This document shows, piece by piece, positions 1 through 8,412 of a stretch of 64,000 nt of DNA. The stretch is taken from contig NZ_WTYV01000007.1 of NCBI RefSeq assembly GCF_009827655.1, positions 62,001-126,000 on the forward strand, written 5' to 3'. Source of the stretch: Alteraurantiacibacter buctensis (GTDB lineage: Bacteria > Pseudomonadota > Alphaproteobacteria > Sphingomonadales > Sphingomonadaceae). The stretch's first letter is position 1; the number at the start of each line of letters is the position of its first letter. The position numbers and the translations under genes are program-made. The notes below the pieces were generated by a model. The model did no database searches and was not told the origin of the DNA. It saw only the letters and a list, made by a program, of their open reading frames with translations.

Positions 1-821
1 ATGCCCGGGAAGTGCAGCACGATATCCCGGCTTCCCCCGATGTAGAGCGCCGGAACTTCAATTGTGCGGTCCGCCCAGCCCGCCATCAATTGCCAGTTGC
101 GATGCAGGCTTCGGTAGGTGTTCAGTGCGGCGCGGAAGCCGGTGCGGCTAAATTCCTCCACATAGTAGGCAAGGTCTTGCTCGCTCAGGCCGAGCCATGA
201 GGTGGGCGGCTCATCAAGGCCTTCAATCAAGCTGCCGTTGCCAGCTAGGCGCATGGCCGGCACACCGTCCCCCGCCCAGTCGCCGCTGTTGGTGTAGAAC
301 AGGCGTCGAAGGAAAGCGCGGGGATTGGCATCCAGCTCCCGCTCGGCCCGTCCTTCTTCAAGAAAGTAGAGCATGTAGAGATCGGGCGGCGCTGCCCGTG
401 CCATCATCTGGGGCAGGCTGGCAGGACCCCTAGGTGCATAAGGGACCGAAAGGGCGACAATCGCTGCAAATCTGTCAGGCCGCAATTTGGCGATCGTCCA
501 GCCGATTTCCGCGCCCCAATCGTGGGCCACAACCGCCACTTGGTCTATGGCTAGATGATCCAGCAGGGCAACTAGGTCGCCCATTACGTCGATCGCGGTC
601 GCTTGTTCAGCCCCGGCCGCCGGTGCCGTTTGACCGAAACCTCTAAGATCGGGTGCGATGACCCTGAAGCCTCGTTCGACGAGCTGCTCCATCACCCCAC
701 GCCAACCAATCCAAAGATCGGGAAAGCCATGCAGGAGAAGAACCGGAATTCCATCCCCCGCAGTGACGAAGTGATAATCCAGACCGTTGAGGACCGCCTG
801 GTGATGCACATAATCGGTCAT
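1..821 (-). CDS. Epoxide-hydrolase-like alpha/beta hydrolase (3' end outside window)
   Basis: Translating the minus strand from the ATG at 821 gives an open frame to the window edge, so the C-terminus, including the catalytic His, is not visible. Residues 31-34 are the oxyanion motif HGFP. Residues 100-103 are HDWG with the likely nucleophile Asp101. Cap-domain Tyr signatures (YMLYF, and NTYR followed by RNW) are those of soluble epoxide hydrolases. PALYIGGSRDIV near the edge supplies the acid Asp. A GGGAAAGG ribosome site lies upstream. The family hydrolyses epoxides to diols, but some members are dehalogenases or esterases. It sits downstream of the mobA-like gene on the same strand with about 80 bp between them, so it may act in the same aromatic pathway. 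Substrate is unknown. Confidence 0.8.
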   Translation of the reverse strand, partial: MTDYVHHQAVLNGLDYHFVTAGDGIPVLLLHGFPDLWIGWRGVMEQLVERGFRVIAPDLRGFGQTAPAAGAEQATAIDVMGDLVALLDHLAIDQVAVVAHDWGAEIGWTIAKLRPDRFAAIVALSVPYAPRGPASLPQMMARAAPPDLYMLYFLEEGRAERELDANPRAFLRRLFYTNSGDWAGDGVPAMRLAGNGSLIEGLDEPPTSWLGLSEQDLAYYVEEFSRTGFRAALNTYRSLHRNWQLMAGWADRTIEVPALYIGGSRDIVLHFPG

Positions 822-900
822 ACAAGCGCCTTTCCCAGCAAAAAGGGGTTTGCACTAAGCTGCATTGAGCGGAAGTAAGCGGCCCCGAGGCAGCGGGTCA

Positions 901-2838
901 TCAGGTCCTGTCGACAAGAAAGCGGGCAAAGAATGCGGCCAGTTCCTCATGCGCACCAAGAGGTAGGATTTCTGCCACGTACTGGTCGGGCCGGACGATG
1001 ACCAAGCAGCCGCGATCCCGGTCGATCCCACGCATGTCGAAGATGTCTTCCTGACCGTCGCCGGCGGGGCAGAAGATCTTTTCACGATCCTGCACGGCGA
1101 ACTTACCCCGCGCGGGCATCAGAAATGAATGCGTCCGTTCAAGCGGGACAGAAGGGTGATCTTGCTGGAAGACGACCCGCACATCGATCACCGAGTCACG
1201 ATCCGAGTCAGGAGAAGTGAAGCGGTTGACCGGCGACGCCGGGTCCTTGTCGAGGTAGTCGCACAAGTCCCACAGGGCGGAGGCCGGATCGCACGGATCG
1301 CTCCGATCGGCGAAGGCGAGGATGCGCCAGCGTCCGTCGGCCGTGACGGTGTGCCCGATGTGCATCGGGCGCGCATCGGCCAGCCGCACGACCGGAGCGG
1401 AGTGCAGCCGCGTGCCCACGACAAAGCCCTTGGCGAGGTCCTGGTGAGCTCCGTCCCCGGTGAACAACGATGGGCTGTAAGTGGTGGCAGTCCCTGCGGT
1501 GTAGCGCCCTTGGCGCACGAAATACTCCTTGATCTCTTCGGGCGTGACATCGCCCTCCGCTGCTTCTGGTGTAGCCTTGAGCGGGGCACTCAGCATGGCT
1601 GCCCATTCGCGATCAAAATCGATCAGTTCCTTGGCGATGGCATGGCGTTCTGCCGAATAGGTCGACAGGATCGCCTCGTCGGACTGGCCACGCAATACGG
1701 CGGCGAGCTTCCAGCCGAGGTTGAAAGCATCCTGCATTGAAACGTTCATGCCTTGGCCTGCCTTGGGACTGTGCGTGTGGCAAGCGTCCCCGGCGATAAA
1801 CACGCGCGGAGGCTGAGTTCCAGCGGCTTCCGGCGGAACGTCATCGAAGCGCGGGCACAGGCGTTGGCCGATCTCGTAGACCGACCACCAGGCTACGTCC
1901 TTCACGTCGAACGCATAAGGGGCAAAGGTTGCCTGGGCCGCTTCAATGATCTTCTCCAGCGTGATGTTTCGCTGAGATGCCCTCTCGTAGCTCTCAAGCT
2001 TGTCCAGCTCGACGTAGATCCGCGACAGGTAGCCACCCTCGCGCGGAATGAGCACGATGCTGCCACCATCCGCCGACCGGATGAGGCACTTCTTGCGCAG
2101 GTCAGGGAAATCCGTGACGGCCAGGACGTCCATCACGCCCCAAGCTTGGTTGGCGGCTTCGCCCTGCAGGGCCAAGCCCAGCGATCGCCGTACCTCGCTG
2201 CGGGCGCCGTCACAGCCCACAGCATAGCGAGCCTTAACCACGCAAGTCTCAATGCTGTTCGCGCCAACTTTCTCGAACGTCGCTTCGACCGGATAGGCGT
2301 CGCCTGCGTTGCGCGAAATACTCAGCCCTGCCAGCCGCCAGGCGTAGAACGGCGCAAGGCGATTGGGCGACTTGCGCATGATTTCGAGGTAGAAACCGTG
2401 CACGCGCGCTTGATTGAGGATGACGTGCGGAAACTCGGACAGGCCTGGCTCTGTGTCCTTGACCCAGCCACCTCTAACGATTCCCTTGCCAGCGTCGTCG
2501 GACGGGCGCCAGAATGTAGTCTCGTTTACCCAGTAAGCCTCGCGAAGAACCTGCTCTGCGAAGCCGAACGCGTTGAACATCTCCATCGTGCGACAGGCGA
2601 TACCGTCGGCCTGACCCAATTCCAGCGGACCCGGGCGTTGATCGACGATGCAGGTATCGATATCGGGAAAAGCTGAAAGCTGTGCGGCGAGGGTGAGCCC
2701 GGCCGGGCCACAGCCAACGATGAGGACATCAGTATACGCTGGCAGGCGCGCATCGTCCATTTCCCGGGCGATGCCCTTCGCCGACGGACTGGCAAGATCG
2801 GGATCCCCAACCTGAAAGCCGTCAAAATGGAACTGCAT
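901..2838 (-). CDS. mobA: FAD-dependent 3-hydroxybenzoate 4-monooxygenase (MobA-like)
   Basis: This 645-residue flavoprotein hydroxylase has the Rossmann motif GCGPAG at residues 42-47, the DG motif GCDGARSEVR at 208-217 and the GD motif GDACHTHSPKAGQG at 350-363. The C-terminal part (about 460-645) is the thioredoxin-like dimerisation domain of phenol-hydroxylase-type enzymes. From memory it closely resembles Comamonas MobA over its whole length, including the N-terminus MQFH, the segment LGQADGIACRTMEMF and the end of the protein. MobA converts 3-hydroxybenzoate to protocatechuate in the cytosol using NADPH and O2. AAGGAG lies 7 bases before the ATG. The adjacent MFS gene on the same strand fits substrate import. 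Phenol or other hydroxybenzoate hydroxylation remains possible. No protocatechuate ring-cleavage genes are visible here. Confidence 0.83.
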   Translation of the reverse strand: MQFHFDGFQVGDPDLASPSAKGIAREMDDARLPAYTDVLIVGCGPAGLTLAAQLSAFPDIDTCIVDQRPGPLELGQADGIACRTMEMFNAFGFAEQVLREAYWVNETTFWRPSDDAGKGIVRGGWVKDTEPGLSEFPHVILNQARVHGFYLEIMRKSPNRLAPFYAWRLAGLSISRNAGDAYPVEATFEKVGANSIETCVVKARYAVGCDGARSEVRRSLGLALQGEAANQAWGVMDVLAVTDFPDLRKKCLIRSADGGSIVLIPREGGYLSRIYVELDKLESYERASQRNITLEKIIEAAQATFAPYAFDVKDVAWWSVYEIGQRLCPRFDDVPPEAAGTQPPRVFIAGDACHTHSPKAGQGMNVSMQDAFNLGWKLAAVLRGQSDEAILSTYSAERHAIAKELIDFDREWAAMLSAPLKATPEAAEGDVTPEEIKEYFVRQGRYTAGTATTYSPSLFTGDGAHQDLAKGFVVGTRLHSAPVVRLADARPMHIGHTVTADGRWRILAFADRSDPCDPASALWDLCDYLDKDPASPVNRFTSPDSDRDSVIDVRVVFQQDHPSVPLERTHSFLMPARGKFAVQDREKIFCPAGDGQEDIFDMRGIDRDRGCLVIVRPDQYVAEILPLGAHEELAAFFARFLVDRT

Positions 2839-2906
2839 CTGGATTCTCCTTCATTCTCAAATCTTGCTCGAAAGACGCTTGCGGGCGTCTGGTCAGATAG
2901 TTTCGT

Positions 2907-4205
2907 CTAGGCGGTAGGGAGGGCGCCGCCGTGGCCCGGCCGGCTTTCCGTAAGGAATGGTGCGAGCGTCAGGGCGCAAACAGCCAGGATCCCGGAAAGC
3001 ACTAGAGCCGCAGAGTTGCCGGACTGTTCGGCAAGCCAACCCGCTGCCATGGGGCCAGCAGCGCCGCCGCCAATCTGAGCTACGGCAATCACTAGACTGC
3101 TTGCTGTCGCCCCGTTTGCCGGGCTGGTGCTTTCCTGCGGCACGGTGCCCATGAGGAGAGGGAAGATACCCAGCATTTGGCACCCGCAGACAAGCACGAG
3201 CACCACGGTGATCATGCTGCTTCCCGCCAGCAGGACACCGACGGGAGCAAGCAGTCCCAACGCGCTGAACGCGATGATGGCCATCCGCCGACCGAACCGG
3301 TCCGCGAAATAGGGCACGATCAGGGAGGAGGTTACGCCAGCAAGGCCGATCACCCCCATAATCACGCTCATTACGCTAGCTGAAACGTGCAAGTCCCGCG
3401 TCAGGTAAAGGGGCAGGAACGTCAGCAGGATGAAGAACCAGCCAACTGCGGCCAACGCGATTAACGCACACAGGACGATGTTGCGATTGGCTACGAGGTC
3501 CTGCCAGCGGTCGCCAGAGACCTCGGCCTTGTCGGCGGCGGCGGCCCGCGGGGGTTCGCGCAGCACTCGCCAGATCAGGATTGCGATCAGCAGGCCAGGC
3601 AGGCCTGCGGTGAGGAAAGCCCAACGCCATCCAGCCGCTTCGGCCAGCGCGACCAGGGCAATGGGTGCCAGCAATGAGCCAATTAGTTGGGCCCCGAAGT
3701 TCTGCACGATGCCCATGTTCAGCGCCCGCCGCGACGGCGTCGATTCGCAAATTACCAAGGCTTGTTTGACGGGAATCACCGGGCCTTCAGCAACGCCGAT
3801 AAGCAGGCGAGCGATCAGCAGGCTAAAAAAGCCGACTGCAGCCGCACTGAGGCCCGACAGAAGGGCAAAACATAGGAAGGCGCCGATCAGGAACGGAAGC
3901 CGCACCCCTGCCCGGTCGGACGCGCGCGCGATGACCAGCCCTCCCAAGGCCCATCCGATCAGCACCGCCGACCCGATGAAGCCCACTTCCCCGCCGGACA
4001 GCGAGAACTCGTCGGCTATGAACGGCATGAGGTAGAAGACTGCCTGTGCATCGAGGGCGGCCACCCCACCGGCAGCCGCAAGCACCAGCACCATCCGGTT
4101 CTCGTAAACCGACAGGAATGACGGGCCAGTCCGCTCCTGCCCCTGACAGGAACGGCTGACCGAATCTCCGCGCTTCGCTCCTTCGATGTCCAACGATTTC
4201 CCCAT
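2907..4205 (-). CDS. MFS transporter, aromatic acid/anion symporter type
   Basis: The 432-residue protein has about twelve hydrophobic segments. The loop between segments 2 and 3 contains an MFS-like motif (ARASDRAGVRLPF), and its counterpart in the second half is ADRFGRRMAI. An acidic residue in TM1 (AALDAQ) is typical of the anion:cation symporter families that carry aromatic acids. It lies 68 bp upstream of the mobA-like gene on the same strand, so import of a hydroxybenzoate-like acid is a reasonable inference. The start used has only a weak ribosome site (GTAGGG, directly adjacent). The first 30 residues are hydrophilic and could be shorter in reality. The gene is divergent from the TonB receptor. 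Confidence 0.78.
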   Translation of the reverse strand: MGKSLDIEGAKRGDSVSRSCQGQERTGPSFLSVYENRMVLVLAAAGGVAALDAQAVFYLMPFIADEFSLSGGEVGFIGSAVLIGWALGGLVIARASDRAGVRLPFLIGAFLCFALLSGLSAAAVGFFSLLIARLLIGVAEGPVIPVKQALVICESTPSRRALNMGIVQNFGAQLIGSLLAPIALVALAEAAGWRWAFLTAGLPGLLIAILIWRVLREPPRAAAADKAEVSGDRWQDLVANRNIVLCALIALAAVGWFFILLTFLPLYLTRDLHVSASVMSVIMGVIGLAGVTSSLIVPYFADRFGRRMAIIAFSALGLLAPVGVLLAGSSMITVVLVLVCGCQMLGIFPLLMGTVPQESTSPANGATASSLVIAVAQIGGGAAGPMAAGWLAEQSGNSAALVLSGILAVCALTLAPFLTESRPGHGGALPTA

Positions 4206-4515
4206 CCCTACGATTCTTGTGCGGGCCTTATGCCGGACATGCTACTTTACTGCAATATGATAATGCGGATGTTCGCACCAGCGATATTTGTAGGATTTCG
4301 AGAAAGCCAAATTTGCTGCCCTTGATGGCAGAGAGGGATGAGTGGATTTCCAAGCGCGGACAAAGCCATTAGCCTTTAGGCGCGATAACCATTTTATGAG
4401 AATCTGGGAACATCGCTATAACTGTTTGTCGAAAAATTATTGACGCCAGCATTTTGCGGTTTTAGTCCCTGCCAATCCGCCGGGAGTGCGGACACAGGGA
4501 TTTTGGGAGGACATC
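4206..4515. promoter_or_regulatory. Divergent intergenic region between MFS gene and TonB receptor
   Basis: This 310-bp stretch has clearly lower GC than the genes on either side and no coding potential I can support. On the plus strand, TTGACG (4440-4445), a 17-bp spacer and TAGTCC (4463-4468) form a weak candidate sigma-70-type promoter for the TonB receptor. A ribosome site GGGAGG (4505-4510) precedes the ATG at 4516. The leftward promoter for the MFS-mobA genes should also lie here but is not obvious. Confidence 0.35.
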
Positions 4516-6903
4516 ATGGGTTCGATGAAACGAAATAGCTCGCTGGCGAGTCGGCGGATGGGCGCCCTCGCATGCGGCACCGCTCTTGCCTGCCTGGTTC
4601 CCGTCAGCGTTCTTGCGCAGGAACAGGCGGCGGATGCCCAGACGGCTGCAGATCAGGACGATCAGATCATTGTTACTGCGCGTTTCCGACCCGAAACGAT
4701 TCAGGAAACACCAATCTCGATCACAGCGCTGACGGGTGAAATGCTTGAGCAGCGCGGCGTACAGAGCGTCGAGGGGATTGCCCGGGCGACGCCCAACATT
4801 ACGCTGGAACGCAACACGGCCGGCTACGGTAAGTCAGTGATCGCCTACATCCGCGGCGTAGGGCAGAGCGACTTTCTTCCCGCATTCGAGCCCGGTGTCG
4901 GCATCTACATTGACGATGTCTACCATGGGACGTTGTTCGGTTCGCTGTTCGACTTTGCCGACGTCCAGCAGGTCGAGGTATTGCGCGGCCCACAGGGCAC
5001 GCTGTTCGGCAAGAACAACGAAGGCGGCGCCATCCGCGTCACGACGCGCGAAGCGCAGGGCGACAACACGGGTTATCTCGAAGCCGGCCTTGGCAGTTTC
5101 AACCGTATGACCCTCAGGGGTGCCTACGACACGTCGTTGGTAGACGACCGCGTTTTCCTCCGCGTCGCCGGCGGTTTCAACAACGTCGACGGCTACATGG
5201 ACACCATCGACTTCACCTGCGCCAATCCGACCCTGGCCGGCCGAATTCCTTCGCAGGTGCCCGCATCGGCCAGCGGCGACTGTCGCACGGGCACACTGGG
5301 TGGGCAGCAGACATTCGCCTTGCGCGGGAATCTGCGCATCCTCGCCACCGACGACCTTGAGATCAGCATTAATGCCGATTTGCTGGACGATAAGGGCGAG
5401 CCGGCGGCCGAAAAGCTCATCGACGTCAACACTGACGGGACATCGCCCCTGGCGCTTTACCAGCCAGGCTCGCCGTTCGGATCGGATCCCACCGGCTACG
5501 GCATCCCGTTCGACAAGCGGTTCATCACCAACGATCCCTACACCAGCTATGTGAACTTTACCGATTCACGGAATGGCCTCACATTTCCGCGCGTCAGCAA
5601 CGTGCGGTCGTGGGGTGTGTCGGGCAAGGTCGAATGGGATATCAATCCGGACCTGAACTTCACTAGCATCTCGGCCTACCGCACCTATCGGGGCGAATTC
5701 ATCGAGAACTGGGGCGCGTCGCCGATCCATATCAACGACAACTATTTCAAGCCGTACCACGACCAGTTTAGCCAGGAACTGCGTCTGAATGGGCGGATCG
5801 GCGACCTGGCCGAATGGACCGTTGGTGGGTTCTACTACACCGGTCTGACCGAGCTAAACGACTACATCTACATTCCGCTGGTCAACTTCGCATTCTTCGG
5901 TGTCGACCCCGTCCGGGACCGCGATCTTTCGGGCTTCGCGCACGTGGTTCTTACGCCAACCGATCGCCTCTCGTTCGAAGCGGGTCTGCGTTACTCGGAC
6001 ATCAGCAAGACCTATACCTTCAATCGCTATCTGCCCAACACCGGCAATCCGCCAGCCACCCTGCCGGGCTTTGAAAACAACCCGGCGGTTCGCTCGACAA
6101 CGAGCCGGGTCGACTACCGACTTTCGGCCTCTTACGATATAACGCCCGACGTAATGACCTATGCGGTATTCTCGACCGGCTTCAAGGGTCCGGGCGTCAA
6201 CCCCAGGCCGTCGAGCGCTGCGGAGCTTCTCTCGTTCGACGAAGAAGAGCTGACGGCCTATGAAATCGGCCTCAAGGCCGACTTCCTCGACGGGCGCGTG
6301 CGCGCCAACCTCAGCGCATACCGTTCGGACTACAGCAACCTGCAACTCACCGTGGTGCGCGTTCTGCCCAGCGGCGTTCCCGGGTCGATCACGGCCAACG
6401 CAGGTAAGGCGCGGATCCAGGGTTTCGAGGGTGAATTCACTTTGGAGCCTGTCGACAACCTGATGGTGAACGCATCGGTCGGCTATCTCGATTTCCAGTA
6501 CCTCGACCTGGGTGATGCCGCCAACCAGCCTGGCGGGCCATGTCTGACCTGCGTAGCGGCCTATGTGCCCGAATGGTCGTTCACCGCCGGCGCTCAGTAC
6601 GACTTCGATCTGGGCGATGTCGGTACGCTGACCCCGCGCATCGACTATGCGTACAAGTCGCAGGTGTTCAGCGATGCGGCAAACTATGGGCCGGGTGCGA
6701 TCCCGGGCTATGGCTTGTGGAATGCACGGCTGAGCTACACCACGCCTGACGAGGACTTCAACGTGTCGCTGCAGGTCAACAACCTGACCGACAAGTTCTA
6801 CTTCGTGAACAAATTCCAGGGCTACTTCGCGCTTGGAACGCTGGTGGGGCAGCCGGCCATGCCGCGCACGTTCCTTCTGACGTTGCGGCATAATTTTCAA
6901 TAA
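4516..6903 (+). CDS. TonB-dependent outer-membrane receptor
   Basis: I place the start at the ATG at 4516 because GGGAGG lies five bases upstream. An in-frame start at 4486 has no such site. The protein is about 795 residues. It has a signal peptide ending near VLAQ, a TonB-box-like IIVTAR, and a plug domain with RGVGQSDF, GVGIYIDDVYHG and VEVLRGPQGTLFGKNNEGG. A long beta-barrel follows and ends in LTLRHNFQ. The family imports scarce or bulky substrates across the outer membrane using TonB-ExbBD energy. Because it directly precedes the catabolic operon and faces the mobA-like genes, the substrate may be the aromatic compound degraded here. A siderophore function is less likely from context. 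Confidence 0.9.
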   Translation: MGSMKRNSSLASRRMGALACGTALACLVPVSVLAQEQAADAQTAADQDDQIIVTARFRPETIQETPISITALTGEMLEQRGVQSVEGIARATPNITLERNTAGYGKSVIAYIRGVGQSDFLPAFEPGVGIYIDDVYHGTLFGSLFDFADVQQVEVLRGPQGTLFGKNNEGGAIRVTTREAQGDNTGYLEAGLGSFNRMTLRGAYDTSLVDDRVFLRVAGGFNNVDGYMDTIDFTCANPTLAGRIPSQVPASASGDCRTGTLGGQQTFALRGNLRILATDDLEISINADLLDDKGEPAAEKLIDVNTDGTSPLALYQPGSPFGSDPTGYGIPFDKRFITNDPYTSYVNFTDSRNGLTFPRVSNVRSWGVSGKVEWDINPDLNFTSISAYRTYRGEFIENWGASPIHINDNYFKPYHDQFSQELRLNGRIGDLAEWTVGGFYYTGLTELNDYIYIPLVNFAFFGVDPVRDRDLSGFAHVVLTPTDRLSFEAGLRYSDISKTYTFNRYLPNTGNPPATLPGFENNPAVRSTTSRVDYRLSASYDITPDVMTYAVFSTGFKGPGVNPRPSSAAELLSFDEEELTAYEIGLKADFLDGRVRANLSAYRSDYSNLQLTVVRVLPSGVPGSITANAGKARIQGFEGEFTLEPVDNLMVNASVGYLDFQYLDLGDAANQPGGPCLTCVAAYVPEWSFTAGAQYDFDLGDVGTLTPRIDYAYKSQVFSDAANYGPGAIPGYGLWNARLSYTTPDEDFNVSLQVNNLTDKFYFVNKFQGYFALGTLVGQPAMPRTFLLTLRHNFQ

Positions 6904-6911
6904 CATAACCA

Positions 6912-6941
6912 CCCCGGGGCGCGCACAAAGTGCGCCCCGGG
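6912..6941 (+). terminator. GC-rich hairpin after TonB receptor
   Basis: Immediately after the receptor stop codon an inverted repeat built on CCCGGGGCGC and GTGCGCCCCGGG encloses a short A-rich loop. There is no T-run, so it may be an RNA-stabilising or weak terminator element rather than a classical intrinsic terminator. It separates the receptor from the aldehyde dehydrogenase operon. Confidence 0.5.
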
Positions 6942-6997
6942 ACCGTTGCCAGCGGCAGCGGCTGTGACGGGCGAGACTAACTGTGAAGGGAAGTGCG

Positions 6998-8395
6998 ATG
7001 TACCAACTGCTCATCGATGGACAGCTTGTTGATGGCGCCAGGCAACTGGACGTGGTCAATCCGGCCACAGGTGCAGTTTTCGCCACCTGCGCCCGAGCGG
7101 ATGAGGCTCAGCTTGAACAGGCCGTAGCTGCAGCGAAGAAAGCCTTTCCCACGTGGGCCACCACACCGTTCGCGCAACGCAGCAAGATGCTCCTCCAATG
7201 GGCCGATGTGATTGAAGCGCGCGCAGACGAATTTGCCCGCCTGCTGACTCAGGAGCAGGGCAAACCCCTGCCCCAGGCCGCACACGAAATGGGCGGAGCC
7301 ATCGCCGTGCTACGCACCTTCGCAAATATGGAACTGAAGCCGGAGGTGCTGCGCGACGACGGTGATTGCCGCATCATTCGCCAGTGGACGCCGCTGGGCG
7401 TGGTCGCGGCGATCACGCCTTGGAATTTCCCAATGTTGCTGCTCATGATGAAGCTCGCCCCGGGCCTCTCTTCGGGCAATACCATGGTCGCAAAGCCCGC
7501 GCCCACCACTCCGCTGACCACCCTGCTGCTGGGTGAGACCGCCGCAGACATACTTCCCGCCGGCGTGCTGAACGTCATCGTCGACCAGAATGATCTTGGA
7601 GCCCGGCTCACGTCGCACCCTGACATTGCCAAGGTTTCGTTCACCGGGTCCACCGGCACCGGCAAAAGGGTTATGCAGGCTGCTGCCGACACCCTGAAGA
7701 GGATCACGCTGGAGCTTGGCGGTAACGATGCCGCGCTGGTTCTCGACGATGCCGATATTGGCGTGGTGGCACCTGCAATCTTCCAGGCCGCAACGATCAA
7801 TGCAGGTCAGGTGTGTCTGGCGGCCAAGCGGGTCTACGCTCCGCGCTCCCTATATGAACCTCTGTGCGACGCACTGGCCCAGCTGGCTACCGATGCCGTT
7901 GTCGATGATGGGGCGAAGCAGGGCACCCAGATCGGCCCTATCCAGAACAGGGCGCAGTTCGAAAAGCTCAAGGAGTTTCTTGCCGACGCGCATGCCAATG
8001 GCTCGGTCATCGCGGGCGGAGCGCCGCTCGATCGTGAAGGGTTCTTCATCGCGCCCACCATCGTCAAGGACATACCCGATAGCGCGCGCCTGGTGCAGGA
8101 AGAGCAGTTCGGACCCGTTCTGCCGATCCTTGCCTATGATGATCTGGACGATGCCATCGCCCGGGCGAACGACAGCGAATATGGCTTAGGCGGTACGATT
8201 TGGACCTCCAATCCCGAGCGGGCAATCGAGGTGGCCATGAAGATCGATACCGGCACGGTGTGGATCAACAAGCACTTGGACCTGCCGTTTGATGTACCAT
8301 TCGGCGGTGCCAAACAATCCGGCTTCGGTGCGGAAATGGGGCGCGAAGGACTGGAGGAATTCAACCAGTCCAAGATCGTCAATGTGGCCCTCTAA
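6998..8395 (+). CDS. NAD(P)-dependent aldehyde dehydrogenase
   Basis: The ATG at 6998 is preferred over the in-frame GTG at 6983 because GAAGGGA sits just upstream of it. The 465-residue product is a full-length ALDH-superfamily enzyme. It has the N-terminal PWNFP cofactor motif, the Glu general base in LELGGNDAAL, the FTGSTGTGK cofactor loop and the catalytic Cys in INAGQVCLAAKR. The C-terminal PFGGAKQSG segment is also present. Such enzymes oxidise aldehydes to acids in the cytosol. It is the first gene of a plus-strand operon and lies 17 bp before the ThDP enzyme gene, so it may oxidise the aldehyde released by that enzyme. The specific aldehyde is not predictable. Confidence 0.9.
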   Translation: MYQLLIDGQLVDGARQLDVVNPATGAVFATCARADEAQLEQAVAAAKKAFPTWATTPFAQRSKMLLQWADVIEARADEFARLLTQEQGKPLPQAAHEMGGAIAVLRTFANMELKPEVLRDDGDCRIIRQWTPLGVVAAITPWNFPMLLLMMKLAPGLSSGNTMVAKPAPTTPLTTLLLGETAADILPAGVLNVIVDQNDLGARLTSHPDIAKVSFTGSTGTGKRVMQAAADTLKRITLELGGNDAALVLDDADIGVVAPAIFQAATINAGQVCLAAKRVYAPRSLYEPLCDALAQLATDAVVDDGAKQGTQIGPIQNRAQFEKLKEFLADAHANGSVIAGGAPLDREGFFIAPTIVKDIPDSARLVQEEQFGPVLPILAYDDLDDAIARANDSEYGLGGTIWTSNPERAIEVAMKIDTGTVWINKHLDLPFDVPFGGAKQSGFGAEMGREGLEEFNQSKIVNVAL

Positions 8396-8412
8396 TCGAA
8401 AGTCGACGCACC

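Noticed and set aside
1129-2676. Two long plus-strand open frames opposite the mobA-like gene
   Set aside because: They are antisense to a well-conserved protein, have no ribosome sites and encode Arg/Pro/Ala-rich sequence typical of GC-rich shadow frames.
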